From an uncultured Paraprevotella sp. (lineage in GTDB: Bacteria > Bacteroidota > Bacteroidia > Bacteroidales > Bacteroidaceae): DNA of 64,000 nt. Shown one piece after another: positions 30,826-42,871 of this stretch (position 1 is the stretch's first letter; every line of letters begins with the position of its first letter). The stretch spans positions 62,001-126,000 of the forward strand of contig CALUKY010000005.1 of NCBI GenBank assembly GCA_944321345.1, written 5' to 3'. The position numbers and the translations under genes are program-made. Below the pieces are notes generated by a model. That model did no database searches and had not been told where the DNA came from. It saw only the letters and a list, made by a program, of their open reading frames with translations.

Positions 30826-32496
30826 TTATTTCTTCTTTAAAATCTGATCCAGTTTCTGCAAAGGTGCCTGATGCTTATACGAAACCTTTAATTCCGTACC
30901 CTTTTTCTTTCCTCGCCATTCAAATACGTCCATCTTATTACGTGGACGAATATAGTCAAACCAGGCAAAATTCTCCAAATAAAGTTTATTGGGTGGAATC
31001 ATTCCTAAAGGATACATTGTTCCTACTGCAGCCGGCATCCAGATACGATATACTTTCTGCTCCTTCATAAACAGTTTCAGCTCACTCGTCTCGACATAGT
31101 TCATTCCGATCATCAGACTGTCACTGTCAAACGGATAGTAGTCTACGTATACATTACCTATCACCCAAGTATAGTCCATGGCACCATCCTTAAAATAAGT
31201 ATGAATCTCGCGGCCTGCCACTTGATTATAATGCACACTGTCTATACGCTCCACAGACAGTGCCTGATACAGTACCTGCAACGAATCAATGGTTGAGTCA
31301 TTCATGAAGACATGTATCTGTTCACCTAAAACCTGTTGAGGACCATTCCATACAATAGGATCCTTATACATACTCATACAGGAATCTTTTGTATTGTAAA
31401 TCAATGAATCACATACAGCCTGAACATCTGTCCGGTAAGAACGGACTTTATGATAAGCGTGCATCACCCGATACATCGAATCCGTATCCATATGGTACGT
31501 AAAGATTTTAAATGTATCAGCATGAAGATACAAAGTATCCTTTTGCGAATAGTCTATGGCCAAAGCACTGTCGGCCGCCTCAGAGTAACCGGTATGTTCA
31601 TTGTAATAACAGTAATTTCCCGTAAACATATTCTTGTTGACTTCATCCTCATAACGTATGTTTCCAAAAGCCTTGCCTATACCCGACGGACTGTCATAAT
31701 ACAAACTGTCACCAACCAGTTTTTTTCCTTTGTTAGTCAGTAAAGAACGTTCCAACAGATAAGCCTGATCTTTCTGAGTATCATAATAACCGGACTCGGA
31801 ATAAATGTGATTGTCACCACTATCAATATTAGAAGGTCCCACAATATGGGCCATATTCGTGCGAGTATTATAATGCAAGGTATCTGAAACGATGGTAAAT
31901 TTGGGATTTTCCAGTTTGACATTATAATTAAAGACAGCCTCTCGGGTTGTCGGACTATACTCACCCCAATCAGACGTCAGCACGTTGTCCTTGTCTATCA
32001 GTTTTCCCCCTTCAAAAAAATATCCCAGATCATATAACCGGTCATAATCCAGACTATCGGTATACAAAACGGACTTCAAATGTGTCAACACCACGTTATG
32101 GCGTACACGCGCCAACTGTTGCATTCCGTCATAATACAGCACATCTCCTATGAGTGACAAGGTATCCCCCTGCACCATACGCACATGTCCGAAAGCGTCA
32201 AAAGAATTATCTTCTTCATAAAAGCAGGCACTGTCACAATACATAAAGACATCATCATGCCTAAACTGAACATTACCCACCAGGATCTGAGCTCCGGGAT
32301 TTCGGAACTGATCATGGCTCAACACATCAGCATGCAACAAATAAATGCGCGATTCATTTGTATCCGATGTTTCGCGTTTTTTATCATTTTGGGCTATCAC
32401 AAATAACCCAAACAGGCATAGAATACAGAATATAAGTAATCTATGCCCGTCATATCTCTTTCGTGGGTTTCTTCTTGTTATGTTCATTTGATCCAT
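30826..32496 (-). CDS. OstA-like periplasmic protein
   Basis: The 556-residue protein has a signal-type segment (residues 20-36, HRLLIFCILCLFGLFVIA) and then repeated short strands with aspartate/tyrosine patterns (GNVQFRHDDVFMYCDSACFYEE, GDTLSLIGDVLYYDG) that match the OstA/LptA-like beta-jellyroll. LptA-type proteins bridge LPS across the periplasm; this long, barrel-less form is typical for Bacteroidota and may act in LPS export with lptB elsewhere in the window. Its start overlaps the SurA-like gene by 13 bases. Confidence 0.85.
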   Translation of the reverse strand: MDQMNITRRNPRKRYDGHRLLIFCILCLFGLFVIAQNDKKRETSDTNESRIYLLHADVLSHDQFRNPGAQILVGNVQFRHDDVFMYCDSACFYEEDNSFDAFGHVRMVQGDTLSLIGDVLYYDGMQQLARVRHNVVLTHLKSVLYTDSLDYDRLYDLGYFFEGGKLIDKDNVLTSDWGEYSPTTREAVFNYNVKLENPKFTIVSDTLHYNTRTNMAHIVGPSNIDSGDNHIYSESGYYDTQKDQAYLLERSLLTNKGKKLVGDSLYYDSPSGIGKAFGNIRYEDEVNKNMFTGNYCYYNEHTGYSEAADSALAIDYSQKDTLYLHADTFKIFTYHMDTDSMYRVMHAYHKVRSYRTDVQAVCDSLIYNTKDSCMSMYKDPIVWNGPQQVLGEQIHVFMNDSTIDSLQVLYQALSVERIDSVHYNQVAGREIHTYFKDGAMDYTWVIGNVYVDYYPFDSDSLMIGMNYVETSELKLFMKEQKVYRIWMPAAVGTMYPLGMIPPNKLYLENFAWFDYIRPRNKMDVFEWRGKKKGTELKVSYKHQAPLQKLDQILKKK

Positions 32497-33854
32497 CCTG
32501 GATATTGGAAGTTACAGTTCCGCCACTCTTCGTTAATTCGTATATAAGTAGTTTTCTGTTTATCCACAATCCACTGCTTTATTTTTTCCTCTCTTTTCTT
32601 TGCCAAAACAATAGCTTTCAGAACCTGAAAATCCTCAGTCATACTTGCTCTGTGTGCCTTAATCCGGGTTTTCAGTTTCACGATAGCACAAACTTCCTTT
32701 TGATTCTTCATCATCAAAAAGGGTTTTGAAATTTCACCGGTATTCATTTCTGCTACAACCTTGGCAACCTCGGCCGGTAATTCCTGCATTTCAAAGCGAG
32801 ATGTACGTTCCATACGCTCACCATCCGGACTCATTTTCAAATTAATCATGACTCCGAAATTATTACGTGTATCCTTATCCTCGGAAATAATAGCCGCCGC
32901 ATCTTCAAACGAAAATTTCTCGGCACGGATTTCCTCCGCAATAGAATCCAAACGAGCCAGAGTAGCGTCCACATTTTCCTGAGAAGGTTTCGGGATTCGC
33001 AATATATGACGCACCTTTACCTTATCTCCGCGTTTGTCAATCAATTGAATAATATGAAATCCATATTCACTCTCTACAATCTTCGAAACTTTTTTCGGAT
33101 CGGTCAGGCTGAATGCTACATTGGCAAAGGCCGGATCCAGCATTGACTTTCCGACGTAATCCATCTCTCCTCCCTGACGGGCTGATCCCGGGTCTTCTGA
33201 ATACAAAATTGCCAAAGTCGAGAATGAAGAGGAACCCGAATTAATACGCTCCGTATAATCACGCAACTCTTCTTTCACCCGATCAATCTCACCTTGAGAT
33301 ATAATAGGATTCAGGGCAACGATTTGTACTTCAACCTGTTCAGGTATCATTGGCAGACTGTCAGCAGGAAGTTTTTTGAAGAACTGACGCACTTCAGCCG
33401 GTGTCACCTTAACATCCTCAGCCAACTTTCGGCGCATATTCTGGGCTGTCAGATAATCTTTCATCTGATCGTATAACCCCTCCCGAATCTGCGTCATCGT
33501 CATATTCTTGTATTCCTCAAGCTTTTCCTTCGATCCGGCAAGCATAACCCATTCGTTCATCTGTGCCTCTACAGCACGGTTTATCTCTGTCGGAGTAGCC
33601 GTAATACTGTCAATGGCAGCCTGATGCAAAAAAAGCTTCTGGATAGCCAATTGTTCAGGAATCACACAATAAGGATCACCTTTTACCGGCCCGCCGGTTA
33701 AACGGGCAGCCTCCACATCCGAACGCAATATAGCTTCATCGCCGACAACCCAAATCACTTCGTCTACAACGTTGTTTTGAGCAAACAATGGCATTTGCGC
33801 CCCTAATACCAGGAGCGCAAATGCAATCTTAATGGATTTGAATATTTTCATCAA
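32484..33854 (-). CDS. SurA-like peptidyl-prolyl isomerase
   Basis: SurA-type chaperones help outer-membrane proteins fold in the periplasm. The 456 residues show a signal peptide (IKIAFALLVLGAQMPLFA), an N-terminal chaperone domain (about 25-175) and two parvulin domains, the first with the clear pattern AILYSEDPGSARQGGEMDYVGKSML and FSLTDPKKVSKIVESEYGFHIIQL (about 205-280), the second more degenerate. It precedes the OstA-like gene and follows another isomerase, forming an envelope biogenesis unit. Confidence 0.9.
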   Translation of the reverse strand: MMKIFKSIKIAFALLVLGAQMPLFAQNNVVDEVIWVVGDEAILRSDVEAARLTGGPVKGDPYCVIPEQLAIQKLFLHQAAIDSITATPTEINRAVEAQMNEWVMLAGSKEKLEEYKNMTMTQIREGLYDQMKDYLTAQNMRRKLAEDVKVTPAEVRQFFKKLPADSLPMIPEQVEVQIVALNPIISQGEIDRVKEELRDYTERINSGSSSFSTLAILYSEDPGSARQGGEMDYVGKSMLDPAFANVAFSLTDPKKVSKIVESEYGFHIIQLIDKRGDKVKVRHILRIPKPSQENVDATLARLDSIAEEIRAEKFSFEDAAAIISEDKDTRNNFGVMINLKMSPDGERMERTSRFEMQELPAEVAKVVAEMNTGEISKPFLMMKNQKEVCAIVKLKTRIKAHRASMTEDFQVLKAIVLAKKREEKIKQWIVDKQKTTYIRINEEWRNCNFQYPGWIK

Positions 33855-33906
33855 ATAATTGTTATTGTAAATTCTATGTGCTAAATTACAGCAAAAGAAG
33901 CTTACA

Positions 33907-35334
33907 TCAGTGATTATTAACCGTTTTTAAAACCTCTTCAAAAATTTCTACCGAATACTTTTTCCGAAGTTCTTCAACATATTCCTTCTCTTTAAAAGCC
34001 TGATAATCCGAAATGACCTCGCTTTTCACATCAGTCCATTTCTGTGGTCCTTTTGTCAACTTCTTCCCATAAGCATCAAAATATGGGAATGTAGGACGCT
34101 CTTTTGGCTCTTCTTTTGATTTAAACACGCAATAATCTACATAAGGATTGTCTCCCTTAACAAACATCTTGGCTATTGTACGAACCGTAGACAAAGAGTC
34201 ATTATTAAAATTCTCACGAATAACCCTTACCCACTCTTTTTCATCCGTTCTCTTCAGCATTTTCCGTACCTTCTTACCAACCTTCGGTTCTCTATAAAAA
34301 TAGAGAATACCACGGAAACGAGGAACGTCCCAAGCATAATGCTTTTTGTTCTTACGGAAAAACTTCTTCAAACCATCTTCGTCTTTTGCAGCCTTCTGCC
34401 AAATTTCACGTGAAGACAATTCAAACAGCAGCAAACCGTCATGATATTCTTGAATCAAATATTTCAGATCTGAATCCTGGGCACAAAAACGCTCGGTTTC
34501 ACGATCGAGTACCTGATCTACTGTCAACTGCTTTCCACTGGCTTCTACCATAGAATCAAGAACCTGATCTACCATCTTATTCTGTAAACCTTGCGACTCC
34601 AGATATTTCAAAATATTATTGCGCAAAGAATCATAAGGTTCAAGCTGTTTCCGTCCCAAAAACTTTACAATATGATATCCCAACGGAGACAGGAAAGGCT
34701 CTGAAACTTCATCCGTAGCTTTCATCTTGAAAGCTACATCCTCAAATTCCTTGATCGTTTGTTTGCGGGCAAGCCACGGTAATTCACCGCCTTGAATAGC
34801 AGACATCTTATCATCAGAGTTTCTCAAGGCTAGTTCAGCAAAATTACTACCCTTCAGAATCTCCTGATAAACAGAATCAATCTTTTTCTTTGCGGCGTCA
34901 ATTTGCGCTTCAGAAGCTTTTTGAGGGACCTGCACAAAAATATGAGCAACACGAACCAGACCATCAGGACCGATATTTTGCTTCAGCTTGTCATAATATT
35001 TCCGTGCCTCCTGCTCTTCAACTTTCGGATCTACCAGTAAAGAACGGATCTGTTGGTTACGATACATCAAAAACTCTTTTTTAAAAGAACTCAGTGTATC
35101 GTAACGGGCATCCTTGGCAGCCTCAACCTTCAGTTTATAATTCACAAACAACGGCACATACTCATCAATGCCTTTCGGATCAGCAACACCCGTCGTATTG
35201 TTTTTATTGTAATTGTATTCAAACTCAGAACGCGGGACATCAATCCCGTTAATTTTCATCACAATGGGATCATCCTGCCCATAGCAGGATAATCCCATTA
35301 CTGTTAATGAAAATGCTATCAATAACTTTTTCAT
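33907..35334 (-). CDS. PpiC-type periplasmic isomerase
   Basis: The 475-residue protein has a signal peptide (KKLLIAFSLTVMGLSCYG) and a parvulin domain near 115-225 (VRVAHIFVQVPQKASEAQ, FAELALRNSDDKMSAIQGGELPWL, FLSPLGYHIVKFLGRKQ). The rest is helical and has a KKHYAWDVPRFRG segment, probably a second degenerate domain. I chose ATG 35334 over 35382 because it yields a proper signal peptide and avoids overlap with guaB, which ends at 35351. It pairs with the SurA-like gene 52 bases downstream. Confidence 0.88.
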   Translation of the reverse strand: MKKLLIAFSLTVMGLSCYGQDDPIVMKINGIDVPRSEFEYNYNKNNTTGVADPKGIDEYVPLFVNYKLKVEAAKDARYDTLSSFKKEFLMYRNQQIRSLLVDPKVEEQEARKYYDKLKQNIGPDGLVRVAHIFVQVPQKASEAQIDAAKKKIDSVYQEILKGSNFAELALRNSDDKMSAIQGGELPWLARKQTIKEFEDVAFKMKATDEVSEPFLSPLGYHIVKFLGRKQLEPYDSLRNNILKYLESQGLQNKMVDQVLDSMVEASGKQLTVDQVLDRETERFCAQDSDLKYLIQEYHDGLLLFELSSREIWQKAAKDEDGLKKFFRKNKKHYAWDVPRFRGILYFYREPKVGKKVRKMLKRTDEKEWVRVIRENFNNDSLSTVRTIAKMFVKGDNPYVDYCVFKSKEEPKERPTFPYFDAYGKKLTKGPQKWTDVKSEVISDYQAFKEKEYVEELRKKYSVEIFEEVLKTVNNH

Positions 35335-35350
35335 TGAATTCTCTATTATG

Positions 35351-36835
<1,485 letters not shown>

Positions 36836-36858
36836 TTAGGATATAAAATTATTGCGTG

Positions 36859-36866
36859 CAAATATA
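36859..36866 (-). promoter_or_regulatory. guaB promoter -7 box
   Basis: On the minus strand TATATTTG stands about 30 bases before the guaB start. No good TTTG box is at the usual spacing, so only the -7 element is supported. Confidence 0.5.
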
Positions 36867-36922
36867 TAAATTTTTTCTGATTTTTTTATGGTGGCAGCCA
36901 GATTATTTCATTAAAAAAAGCA

Positions 36923-36969
36923 TAAAAAAATGCAGAAGAAAGTCAGCGTGTCAACTCTCTTCTGCATTT
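36923..36969 (-). terminator. Terminator of recQ
   Basis: Arms 36928-36939 and 36958-36969 (AAATGCAGAAGA and its complement) pair over 12 bp. On the minus strand a T-run follows, so it ends the recQ transcript before guaB. Confidence 0.85.
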
Positions 36970-37014
36970 TAATTTTATCTTTTAACCCTCGCAGTAAAGG
37001 AAATTAATCGCAAA

Positions 37015-39189
37015 TCAGTTTGCCATTTCGGAAAGGAATTTAACACGAACCAAACGTATTTCTTCTTCGGTGTAGTCTTCTCCCAATTCATCCATAGCGT
37101 CATCCAGACTGTCCGTTTCCGATTCCTTGAAATAATCATAGATATCCAGCATATGATCTTCATCCATAATCTCTTCCAGGAAATAGTCAATGTTCAGCTT
37201 GGTACCGGAATAAACGATCGCTTCAATTTCATCCAGCAATTCAGAGAAATCAATCCCTTTGGCCGAAGCAATATCATCCAAGGCTACCTTTCGGTCAATG
37301 CTCTGAATAATGCTTACCTTCAGTTTTGACTTATTGGCCACCGTACGTACTCTCAAATCTTCCGGACGGTCTATCTCATTCTCTTCACAATGACGCTTGA
37401 TCAGATCACAGAACTCCGCACCGTAGCGTTTGGCCTTTCCAGCTCCGACTCCCGGAATGTTCTGCAATTCCTCGATACTGATCGGATACACCGTAGCCAT
37501 AGCTTCCAAAGAAGGATCCTGGAAAATAACGTAAGGCGGAACATCCAACTGTTTAGACAACTTCTTACGCAAATCCTTCAGCATGGAAAACAATGCCGGA
37601 TCGGCAGCTCCTCCCCCTTTTTGCGGAACAGGTTCCTCATCTTCATCAAAATCATTATCCTCCGTCACCTTAAAGGATACAGGCTTTTTCATATACTTGT
37701 ATCCATCGTCTGTAATTTTCAACAGTCCGTAATTCTCTACTTCCTTTTCGATATAACCGGCAATCATCGCCTGACGAATCACTGCATTCCATTTCTTTTC
37801 GTCTTCATCCTCTCCGGCACCAAAATATTTCAGTTTGTCATGCTTATGTGCTAAAATCTCTTCAGTTTCATTACCGACCAGCACATCTATAATATAGTCT
37901 ACCTTAAAATTTTCCTTTACGGCACTGATTACGTCAAGTGCCAGTTTCAACATATCTTTAGCTTCCACTTTTTTCTTTGGATGTAAACAGTTATCACAAT
38001 TACCACAATTTTCTACCTCAAACACCTCTCCAAAGTAATGCAATAAAAATCTACGTCGGCACACCGAAGTTTCGGCATAAGCAGCAGTTTCCTGTAACAA
38101 CTGCCGACCGATATCCTGCTCTGCAACAGGCTTTCCTTCCATAAACTTTTCAAGTTTCTGCAGATCTTTTTGTGTATAGAAGGTAACACACTTGCCTTCG
38201 CCACCATCCCGACCGGCACGCCCGGTTTCCTGATAATATCCTTCCAGGCTCTTTGGTATATCATAATGAATCACAAAACGGACATCCGGTTTGTCAATAC
38301 CCATACCGAAGGCAATGGTCGCGACAATAACATCTATACGTTCCATCAGGAAGTCGTCCTGCGTCTGAGACCGGGTCGCAGAATCCATTCCGGCATGATA
38401 GGCACGCGCGTTAATATCATTGGCGCGTAATATTTCAGCAAGTTCCTCTACTTTCTTCCGGCTCAAGCAATAAATGATACCGCTTTTTCCATTATTCTGT
38501 TTGATAAACTTGATAATATCCCGGTCAACATCCTTCGTCTTGTTGCGTACCTCATAATAAAGATTCGGCCGATTGAAAGAGCTCTTGAATTCTTTAGCAT
38601 GAAGCATACCCAAATTTTTCTTGATATCTCCGCGAACCTTATCTGTGGCCGTGGCTGTCAAGGCAATCAGAGGTGCAGTACCAATTTCATTTATTATCGG
38701 ACGGATGCGCCGGTATTCCGGACGGAAATCATGCCCCCATTCCGAAATACAATGCGCTTCATCAACAGCATAGAAAGATATCTTCACATTTTTAAGGAAT
38801 TCGATATTTTCCTCTTTAGTCAAAGACTCTGGAGCCACATAAAGCAACTTGGTCTTCCCGGAAAGGATATCAGTCTTCACCTGATCCACAGCAGCCTTAT
38901 TCAGCGATGAATTGATGAAGTGAGCCACACCATCTTCAGCACTGAACTGGCGGATCGCGTCCACCTGATTCTTCATAAGGGCAATTAAAGGAGAAATGAC
39001 AATAGCCGTTCCGTCCATAATCAATGACGGCAACTGGTAACAAAGAGATTTTCCCCCACCTGTCGGCATTAATACAAAAGTATCATTACCCTCCAAAAGA
39101 CTACGAATAATCGCTTCCTGGTCACCCTTAAAAGCATCAAAGCCAAAATAGCGTTTTAGCTGCTCCGTTAAATTGATATCTGCATTCAT
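37015..39189 (-). CDS. recQ: ATP-dependent DNA helicase RecQ
   Basis: RecQ unwinds DNA 3' to 5' during repair and fork restart. The 724 residues show a Walker A motif (LMPTGGGKSLCYQLPS, about 39-54), DEAH (VDEAHCISEWGHDFRPEYR, about 137-155), helicase motifs IV-VI (YYQETGRAGRDG), zinc-binding cysteines (CGNCDNCLHP near 390), a winged-helix and an HRDC domain (LEAMATVYPISIEELQNIPGVG near 580). The acidic C-terminal extension is longer than in E. coli. It has its own consensus promoter. Confidence 0.96.
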   Translation of the reverse strand: MNADINLTEQLKRYFGFDAFKGDQEAIIRSLLEGNDTFVLMPTGGGKSLCYQLPSLIMDGTAIVISPLIALMKNQVDAIRQFSAEDGVAHFINSSLNKAAVDQVKTDILSGKTKLLYVAPESLTKEENIEFLKNVKISFYAVDEAHCISEWGHDFRPEYRRIRPIINEIGTAPLIALTATATDKVRGDIKKNLGMLHAKEFKSSFNRPNLYYEVRNKTKDVDRDIIKFIKQNNGKSGIIYCLSRKKVEELAEILRANDINARAYHAGMDSATRSQTQDDFLMERIDVIVATIAFGMGIDKPDVRFVIHYDIPKSLEGYYQETGRAGRDGGEGKCVTFYTQKDLQKLEKFMEGKPVAEQDIGRQLLQETAAYAETSVCRRRFLLHYFGEVFEVENCGNCDNCLHPKKKVEAKDMLKLALDVISAVKENFKVDYIIDVLVGNETEEILAHKHDKLKYFGAGEDEDEKKWNAVIRQAMIAGYIEKEVENYGLLKITDDGYKYMKKPVSFKVTEDNDFDEDEEPVPQKGGGAADPALFSMLKDLRKKLSKQLDVPPYVIFQDPSLEAMATVYPISIEELQNIPGVGAGKAKRYGAEFCDLIKRHCEENEIDRPEDLRVRTVANKSKLKVSIIQSIDRKVALDDIASAKGIDFSELLDEIEAIVYSGTKLNIDYFLEEIMDEDHMLDIYDYFKESETDSLDDAMDELGEDYTEEEIRLVRVKFLSEMAN

Positions 39190-39252
39190 AAACCTAATAG
39201 TCCCTCTATGTTATCAAATTCAAGTTATGCTTGGCAAAGAAATGCCCTATAA

Positions 39253-39285
39253 CAAAGTTATAAACAAAACCGTCATATTTGCAAA
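39253..39285 (-). promoter_or_regulatory. recQ promoter
   Basis: On the minus strand TTTG (39282-39285), 21 nt and TAACTTTG (39253-39260) form a consensus promoter about 64 bases before the recQ start. Confidence 0.7.
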
Positions 39286-39339
39286 TCCTAGAGTAACTAT
39301 TTTTAATTTTATTGCAAAAAACTTTTAGAGCACAGTTAC

Positions 39340-40575
39340 TTATTCTCCCGAAAAACAATTCAGGTTTGCCTTTTCAAGCTGTTGTTTCGCATAATCCAGC
39401 GTTACAACAAACTTTTTGGCTTTTTGCGAAGGTTTTTCAAACATCGCCTCCATCATAATGCTTTCCATAATAGAGCGCAGTCCTCGGGCACCCAAATTAT
39501 ACTCTACAGCCTTATCAACAATATATTCCAAGGTTTCATCCGTAAAAGACAATTTGATACCATCCATGGCAAACAGCTTGATCTGCTGCTTGACAATAGA
39601 ATTCTTCGGCTCGGTCAGAATATTACGCAAAGCCGTACGGTCCAAAGGATTCAAATAAGTAAGCACCGGCAAACGACCGATGATCTCCGGAATCAGTCCG
39701 AATGATTTCAAGTCTTGCGGCAGAATATACTTCATCAGATTGGATTTATCTATATGCTGCATATTCTGAACAGAATTATATCCCACCACATGAGTATTCA
39801 GGCGCTGGGCAATTTTCTTTTCTATTCCGTCAAAAGCTCCGCCACAGATAAACAATATATTGCGTGTATCCACATGAATATAATCCTGATCCGGATGTTT
39901 GCGTCCTCCTTTTGGCGGCACATTGACCATCGATCCTTCCAACAGCTTCAGAAGCCCCTGCTGCACACCCTCACCGCTGACATCTCGGGTAATGGACGGA
40001 TTATCACTCTTGCGGGCAATCTTATCAATCTCGTCAATAAAGACAATACCCCGCTCTGCCGCCTCTACATCATAATCTGCAACCTGAAGAAGACGCGACA
40101 GAATGCTCTCCACATCTTCACCCACATAACCGGCTTCTGTAAATACGGTAGCGTCAACGATAGTAAACGGCACATGCAATAACTTTGCAATGGTACGAGC
40201 CAATAATGTTTTTCCCGTACCGGTGCTTCCTACCATGATAATATTGGATTTCTCTATCTCCACGCCATCATCGGTAGCATGCTGAGCCAAACGCTTATAG
40301 TGATTGTATACCGACACAGCCAGATATCGCTTGGCATCATCCTGCCCGATAACATACTGGTCCAGATACTCCTTAATATCTTTAGGTTTCGGCAACTGTT
40401 CCAAATCAAAGCCCAAATCCCCCTTCCGGGAAGCAGCCCCTTTTAATGCCTCTTTAGTGATCTGATAAGCCTGCTCCGCACATTCATTGCAAATAAAACC
40501 GTTCATACCGGTAATCAGCAAACTGACTTCCTGCTCACCGCGACCGCAAAACGAACAAACTTTTTTCATTTTCAT
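39340..40575 (-). CDS. clpX: ATP-dependent Clp protease ATPase subunit ClpX
   Basis: ClpX unfolds tagged proteins and feeds them to ClpP. The 411 residues have the N-terminal zinc domain (CSFCGRGEQ then CNECAEQ, 7-34), Walker A (GSTGTGKT, 116-123), the pore loop GYVGED, Walker B ([10 protein letters not shown], about 182-191) and the sensor region of HslU/ClpX proteins. The start ATG shares one base with the clpP stop (TAATG), giving coupled translation from the clpP-clpX operon. Confidence 0.97.
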   Translation of the reverse strand: MKMKKVCSFCGRGEQEVSLLITGMNGFICNECAEQAYQITKEALKGAASRKGDLGFDLEQLPKPKDIKEYLDQYVIGQDDAKRYLAVSVYNHYKRLAQHATDDGVEIEKSNIIMVGSTGTGKTLLARTIAKLLHVPFTIVDATVFTEAGYVGEDVESILSRLLQVADYDVEAAERGIVFIDEIDKIARKSDNPSITRDVSGEGVQQGLLKLLEGSMVNVPPKGGRKHPDQDYIHVDTRNILFICGGAFDGIEKKIAQRLNTHVVGYNSVQNMQHIDKSNLMKYILPQDLKSFGLIPEIIGRLPVLTYLNPLDRTALRNILTEPKNSIVKQQIKLFAMDGIKLSFTDETLEYIVDKAVEYNLGARGLRSIMESIMMEAMFEKPSQKAKKFVVTLDYAKQQLEKANLNCFSGE

Positions 40576-41240
40576 TATGGCTTTCTCATTAACACCTGAT
40601 CAATCATACCATACTCTTTTGCCTCTTCCGAAGTCATCCAATAATCACGGTCTGAATCGGCCCATACCTTGTCAAAATCAGTATGAGAATGATTGGCAAT
40701 GATCTGATACAATTCATTTTTCAGTTTCTGAATCTCACGGGCGGTAATTTCTATATCCGATGCCTGTCCTTGCGCCCCTCCCATTGGCTGGTGAATCATC
40801 ACTCTACTGTGCTTCAGCGCAGAGCGTTTGCCTTCCTGACCTGCAACCAGCAAAACAGCCGCCATGGAAGCTGCCATACCGGTACAGATTGTAGCCACAT
40901 CACTGGAAATAAACTGCATGGTATCATAAATGCCCAGTCCGGCATATACCGATCCGCCCGGAGAATTGATGTAGATAGAGATATCCTTTCCCGGATCTAC
41001 AGAATCCAAATAAAGCAACTGAGCCTGAAGTGTATTAGCCGTATAGTCGTCAATCTGTGTTCCCAAAAAGATAATACGATCCATCATCAGTCGTGAAAAC
41101 ACATCCATCTGAGTTACATTGAGCTGTCTTTCTTCCAGAATATAAGGATTAAGATACTGATTCTGAGCAGAAATCACATCATCAAGCACCATACTGTTCA
41201 ATCCCAGATGCTTTACGGCGTACTTTTTAAAATCGTTCAT
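40575..41240 (-). CDS. clpP: ATP-dependent Clp protease proteolytic subunit ClpP
   Basis: ClpP forms the tetradecameric serine protease chamber. The triad is visible: Ser125 ([10 protein letters not shown]), His150 (RVMIHQP) and Asp199 (DSDRDYWM). I chose the ATG at 41240 ([10 protein letters not shown], 221 aa); an upstream frame to 41300 would run into the promoter hairpin and has no family-like sequence. It stands downstream of tig and upstream of clpX, the usual bacterial order. Confidence 0.96.
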   Translation of the reverse strand: MNDFKKYAVKHLGLNSMVLDDVISAQNQYLNPYILEERQLNVTQMDVFSRLMMDRIIFLGTQIDDYTANTLQAQLLYLDSVDPGKDISIYINSPGGSVYAGLGIYDTMQFISSDVATICTGMAASMAAVLLVAGQEGKRSALKHSRVMIHQPMGGAQGQASDIEITAREIQKLKNELYQIIANHSHTDFDKVWADSDRDYWMTSEEAKEYGMIDQVLMRKP

Positions 41241-41268
41241 ATATTCTATTTTTTCGTTATTCAAAAAA

Positions 41269-41326
41269 AGGCTTCCGAGCCTTCTCGTATCGTGTAGCAA
41301 AGATACGAAAATAAGCTCAGAAGCCT
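41269..41326 (-). terminator. tig terminator enclosing the clpP promoter
   Basis: Arms 41269-41280 and 41315-41326 (AGGCTTCCGAGC and GCTCAGAAGCCT) pair on the minus strand through eleven Watson-Crick pairs and one G-U, with T7 following. The 34-nt loop contains TATCTTTG (41298-41305 on the minus strand), a -7 box. The element therefore seems to end tig and also start clpP transcription. Confidence 0.65.
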
Positions 41327-41365
41327 ATCTTTTTACAGAAAGATTTTTAATGAGAACTCTCTGAA

Positions 41366-42724
41366 TTATTCAGAAAACATTTTATTGAAATCCTCAACGC
41401 TTACAGTCTTGTGGTTCAACTTAACCAGACCCTTGATAGCCTCAGCCAGTTTAACCTCAATGCTTCTGTTTACCAAGCCATCAATCTGCTCTTTCTTCTT
41501 CAACATTTCCTTGGCATAGTTTTCCAGAATATCTTCCGGAATATTCATCATACCATACTGAGCGAACTGCATCTTGGTCATATCCTTGGCTGCATTCAAC
41601 AGGTCATCCTGCTCAACCTTGATACCGAAGGCCTTAACCAGCTGCTCCTTAATCAGGTGCCACTGCAACTCCTCGATGCTCTGATCGTAATTCTTCTCAA
41701 CGAAGTCCTCGCCCTTGTCTGCATTGTTCAACTTCATGACACGCTTCAGGATAGCATCCGGGAACTCCAATTTACCGACTTTCTCAGTCAGGAAGTTACG
41801 TACATCCAGCATCAACTTATAGTTGCTGTCAGAAACCAACTGCTCTTCCAAAGTCTTCTTAATGTGTGCACGGAACTCTTCCTCGCTGCTGACAACACCT
41901 TCACCCAAAATCTGGTTGAAGAATTCCTGAGTCAGTTCAGCCTCTTTGAAACGAGTAATTTCCTGAACCTGGAAGCTGAAATCAGACTTCATCTCAGCGG
42001 CAGCCTCTTTTGAAATCTTCAGCAGAGAAGAGATCTCTACATCATGACCGTCATAAGCCTTGAATGGATTGAATACCAACACATCGTTTACCTTACAATC
42101 CTTGAAGATAGCCTTCTGCTCATCGTTCTTCATATAGTCCGGCAACATAACAGCACCTTCTACCTGAATACCGCCTTCTTTTGTATTGCCGTTCTCATCC
42201 AACTCAGCCAACAGACCCTTCACCATATCTTTCTCCTGGTAAGAATCCACCTTCTCATAGCTACCGCCACGCTGAGCGTACATCTTCACCTGCTTTTCGA
42301 TCATGTCATCGCTAACCTCGATGTCATAGTAATCCAAAGTATCATCAGCAGTCAGTTCTGCCTTGAATTCAGGAGCCAAAGCAATATCAAAAGCGAACTC
42401 AAATTCTTCCATAGTGTCAAAGTCAACCGGCTTCTGACGCTCCTCATTTGGAAGAGGCTCACCCAACATGTTGATATTATTATCCTTGATATATCCGTAA
42501 AGAGACTCGCCCAGCAATTTATTAACTTCCTCTGCTGTAACTTCCTTACCAAAACGCTTCTTCAACAAGCCCATTGGAACCTGACCTGCGCGGAAACCCG
42601 GCATGCTGGCCTTCTTACGATAGTTTTTCAAAGCAGCGTCAACCTTACCGGCATAATCAGCCTTGTCAATCTTAATGGTAAGCACAGCGCTCACCTTGTC
42701 TACATTTTCTAATGAAATATTCAT
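41366..42724 (-). CDS. tig: Trigger factor
   Basis: Trigger factor is the ribosome-bound chaperone that meets nascent chains. The 452-residue protein has the ribosome-binding N-terminal domain with a signature-like stretch (ASMPGFRAGQVPMGLLKKRFG, about 39-59) and the helical C-terminal arms (about 270-440). The central FKBP-like domain is divergent, as in other Bacteroidota. It has its own promoter and precedes clpP and clpX, a conserved proteostasis cluster. Confidence 0.93.
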   Translation of the reverse strand: MNISLENVDKVSAVLTIKIDKADYAGKVDAALKNYRKKASMPGFRAGQVPMGLLKKRFGKEVTAEEVNKLLGESLYGYIKDNNINMLGEPLPNEERQKPVDFDTMEEFEFAFDIALAPEFKAELTADDTLDYYDIEVSDDMIEKQVKMYAQRGGSYEKVDSYQEKDMVKGLLAELDENGNTKEGGIQVEGAVMLPDYMKNDEQKAIFKDCKVNDVLVFNPFKAYDGHDVEISSLLKISKEAAAEMKSDFSFQVQEITRFKEAELTQEFFNQILGEGVVSSEEEFRAHIKKTLEEQLVSDSNYKLMLDVRNFLTEKVGKLEFPDAILKRVMKLNNADKGEDFVEKNYDQSIEELQWHLIKEQLVKAFGIKVEQDDLLNAAKDMTKMQFAQYGMMNIPEDILENYAKEMLKKKEQIDGLVNRSIEVKLAEAIKGLVKLNHKTVSVEDFNKMFSE

Positions 42725-42790
42725 TTTTGAATTTTCTTTTATGATTATTGTTGTTATTAAAATTCATGTACACCTTTTGCGAAGGGTCTG

Positions 42791-42822
42791 CAAAAATACT
42801 CTTTATCTTTCAAAAAATCAAA
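42791..42822 (-). promoter_or_regulatory. tig promoter
   Basis: On the minus strand TTTG (42819-42822), 20 nt and TATTTTTG (42791-42798) match the consensus, 66 bases before the tig start. Confidence 0.75.
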
Positions 42823-42871
42823 TAAGTAATAAAAAAACATGCTTCGAAAAGAAAATAAGCCAGAGAAAAAA

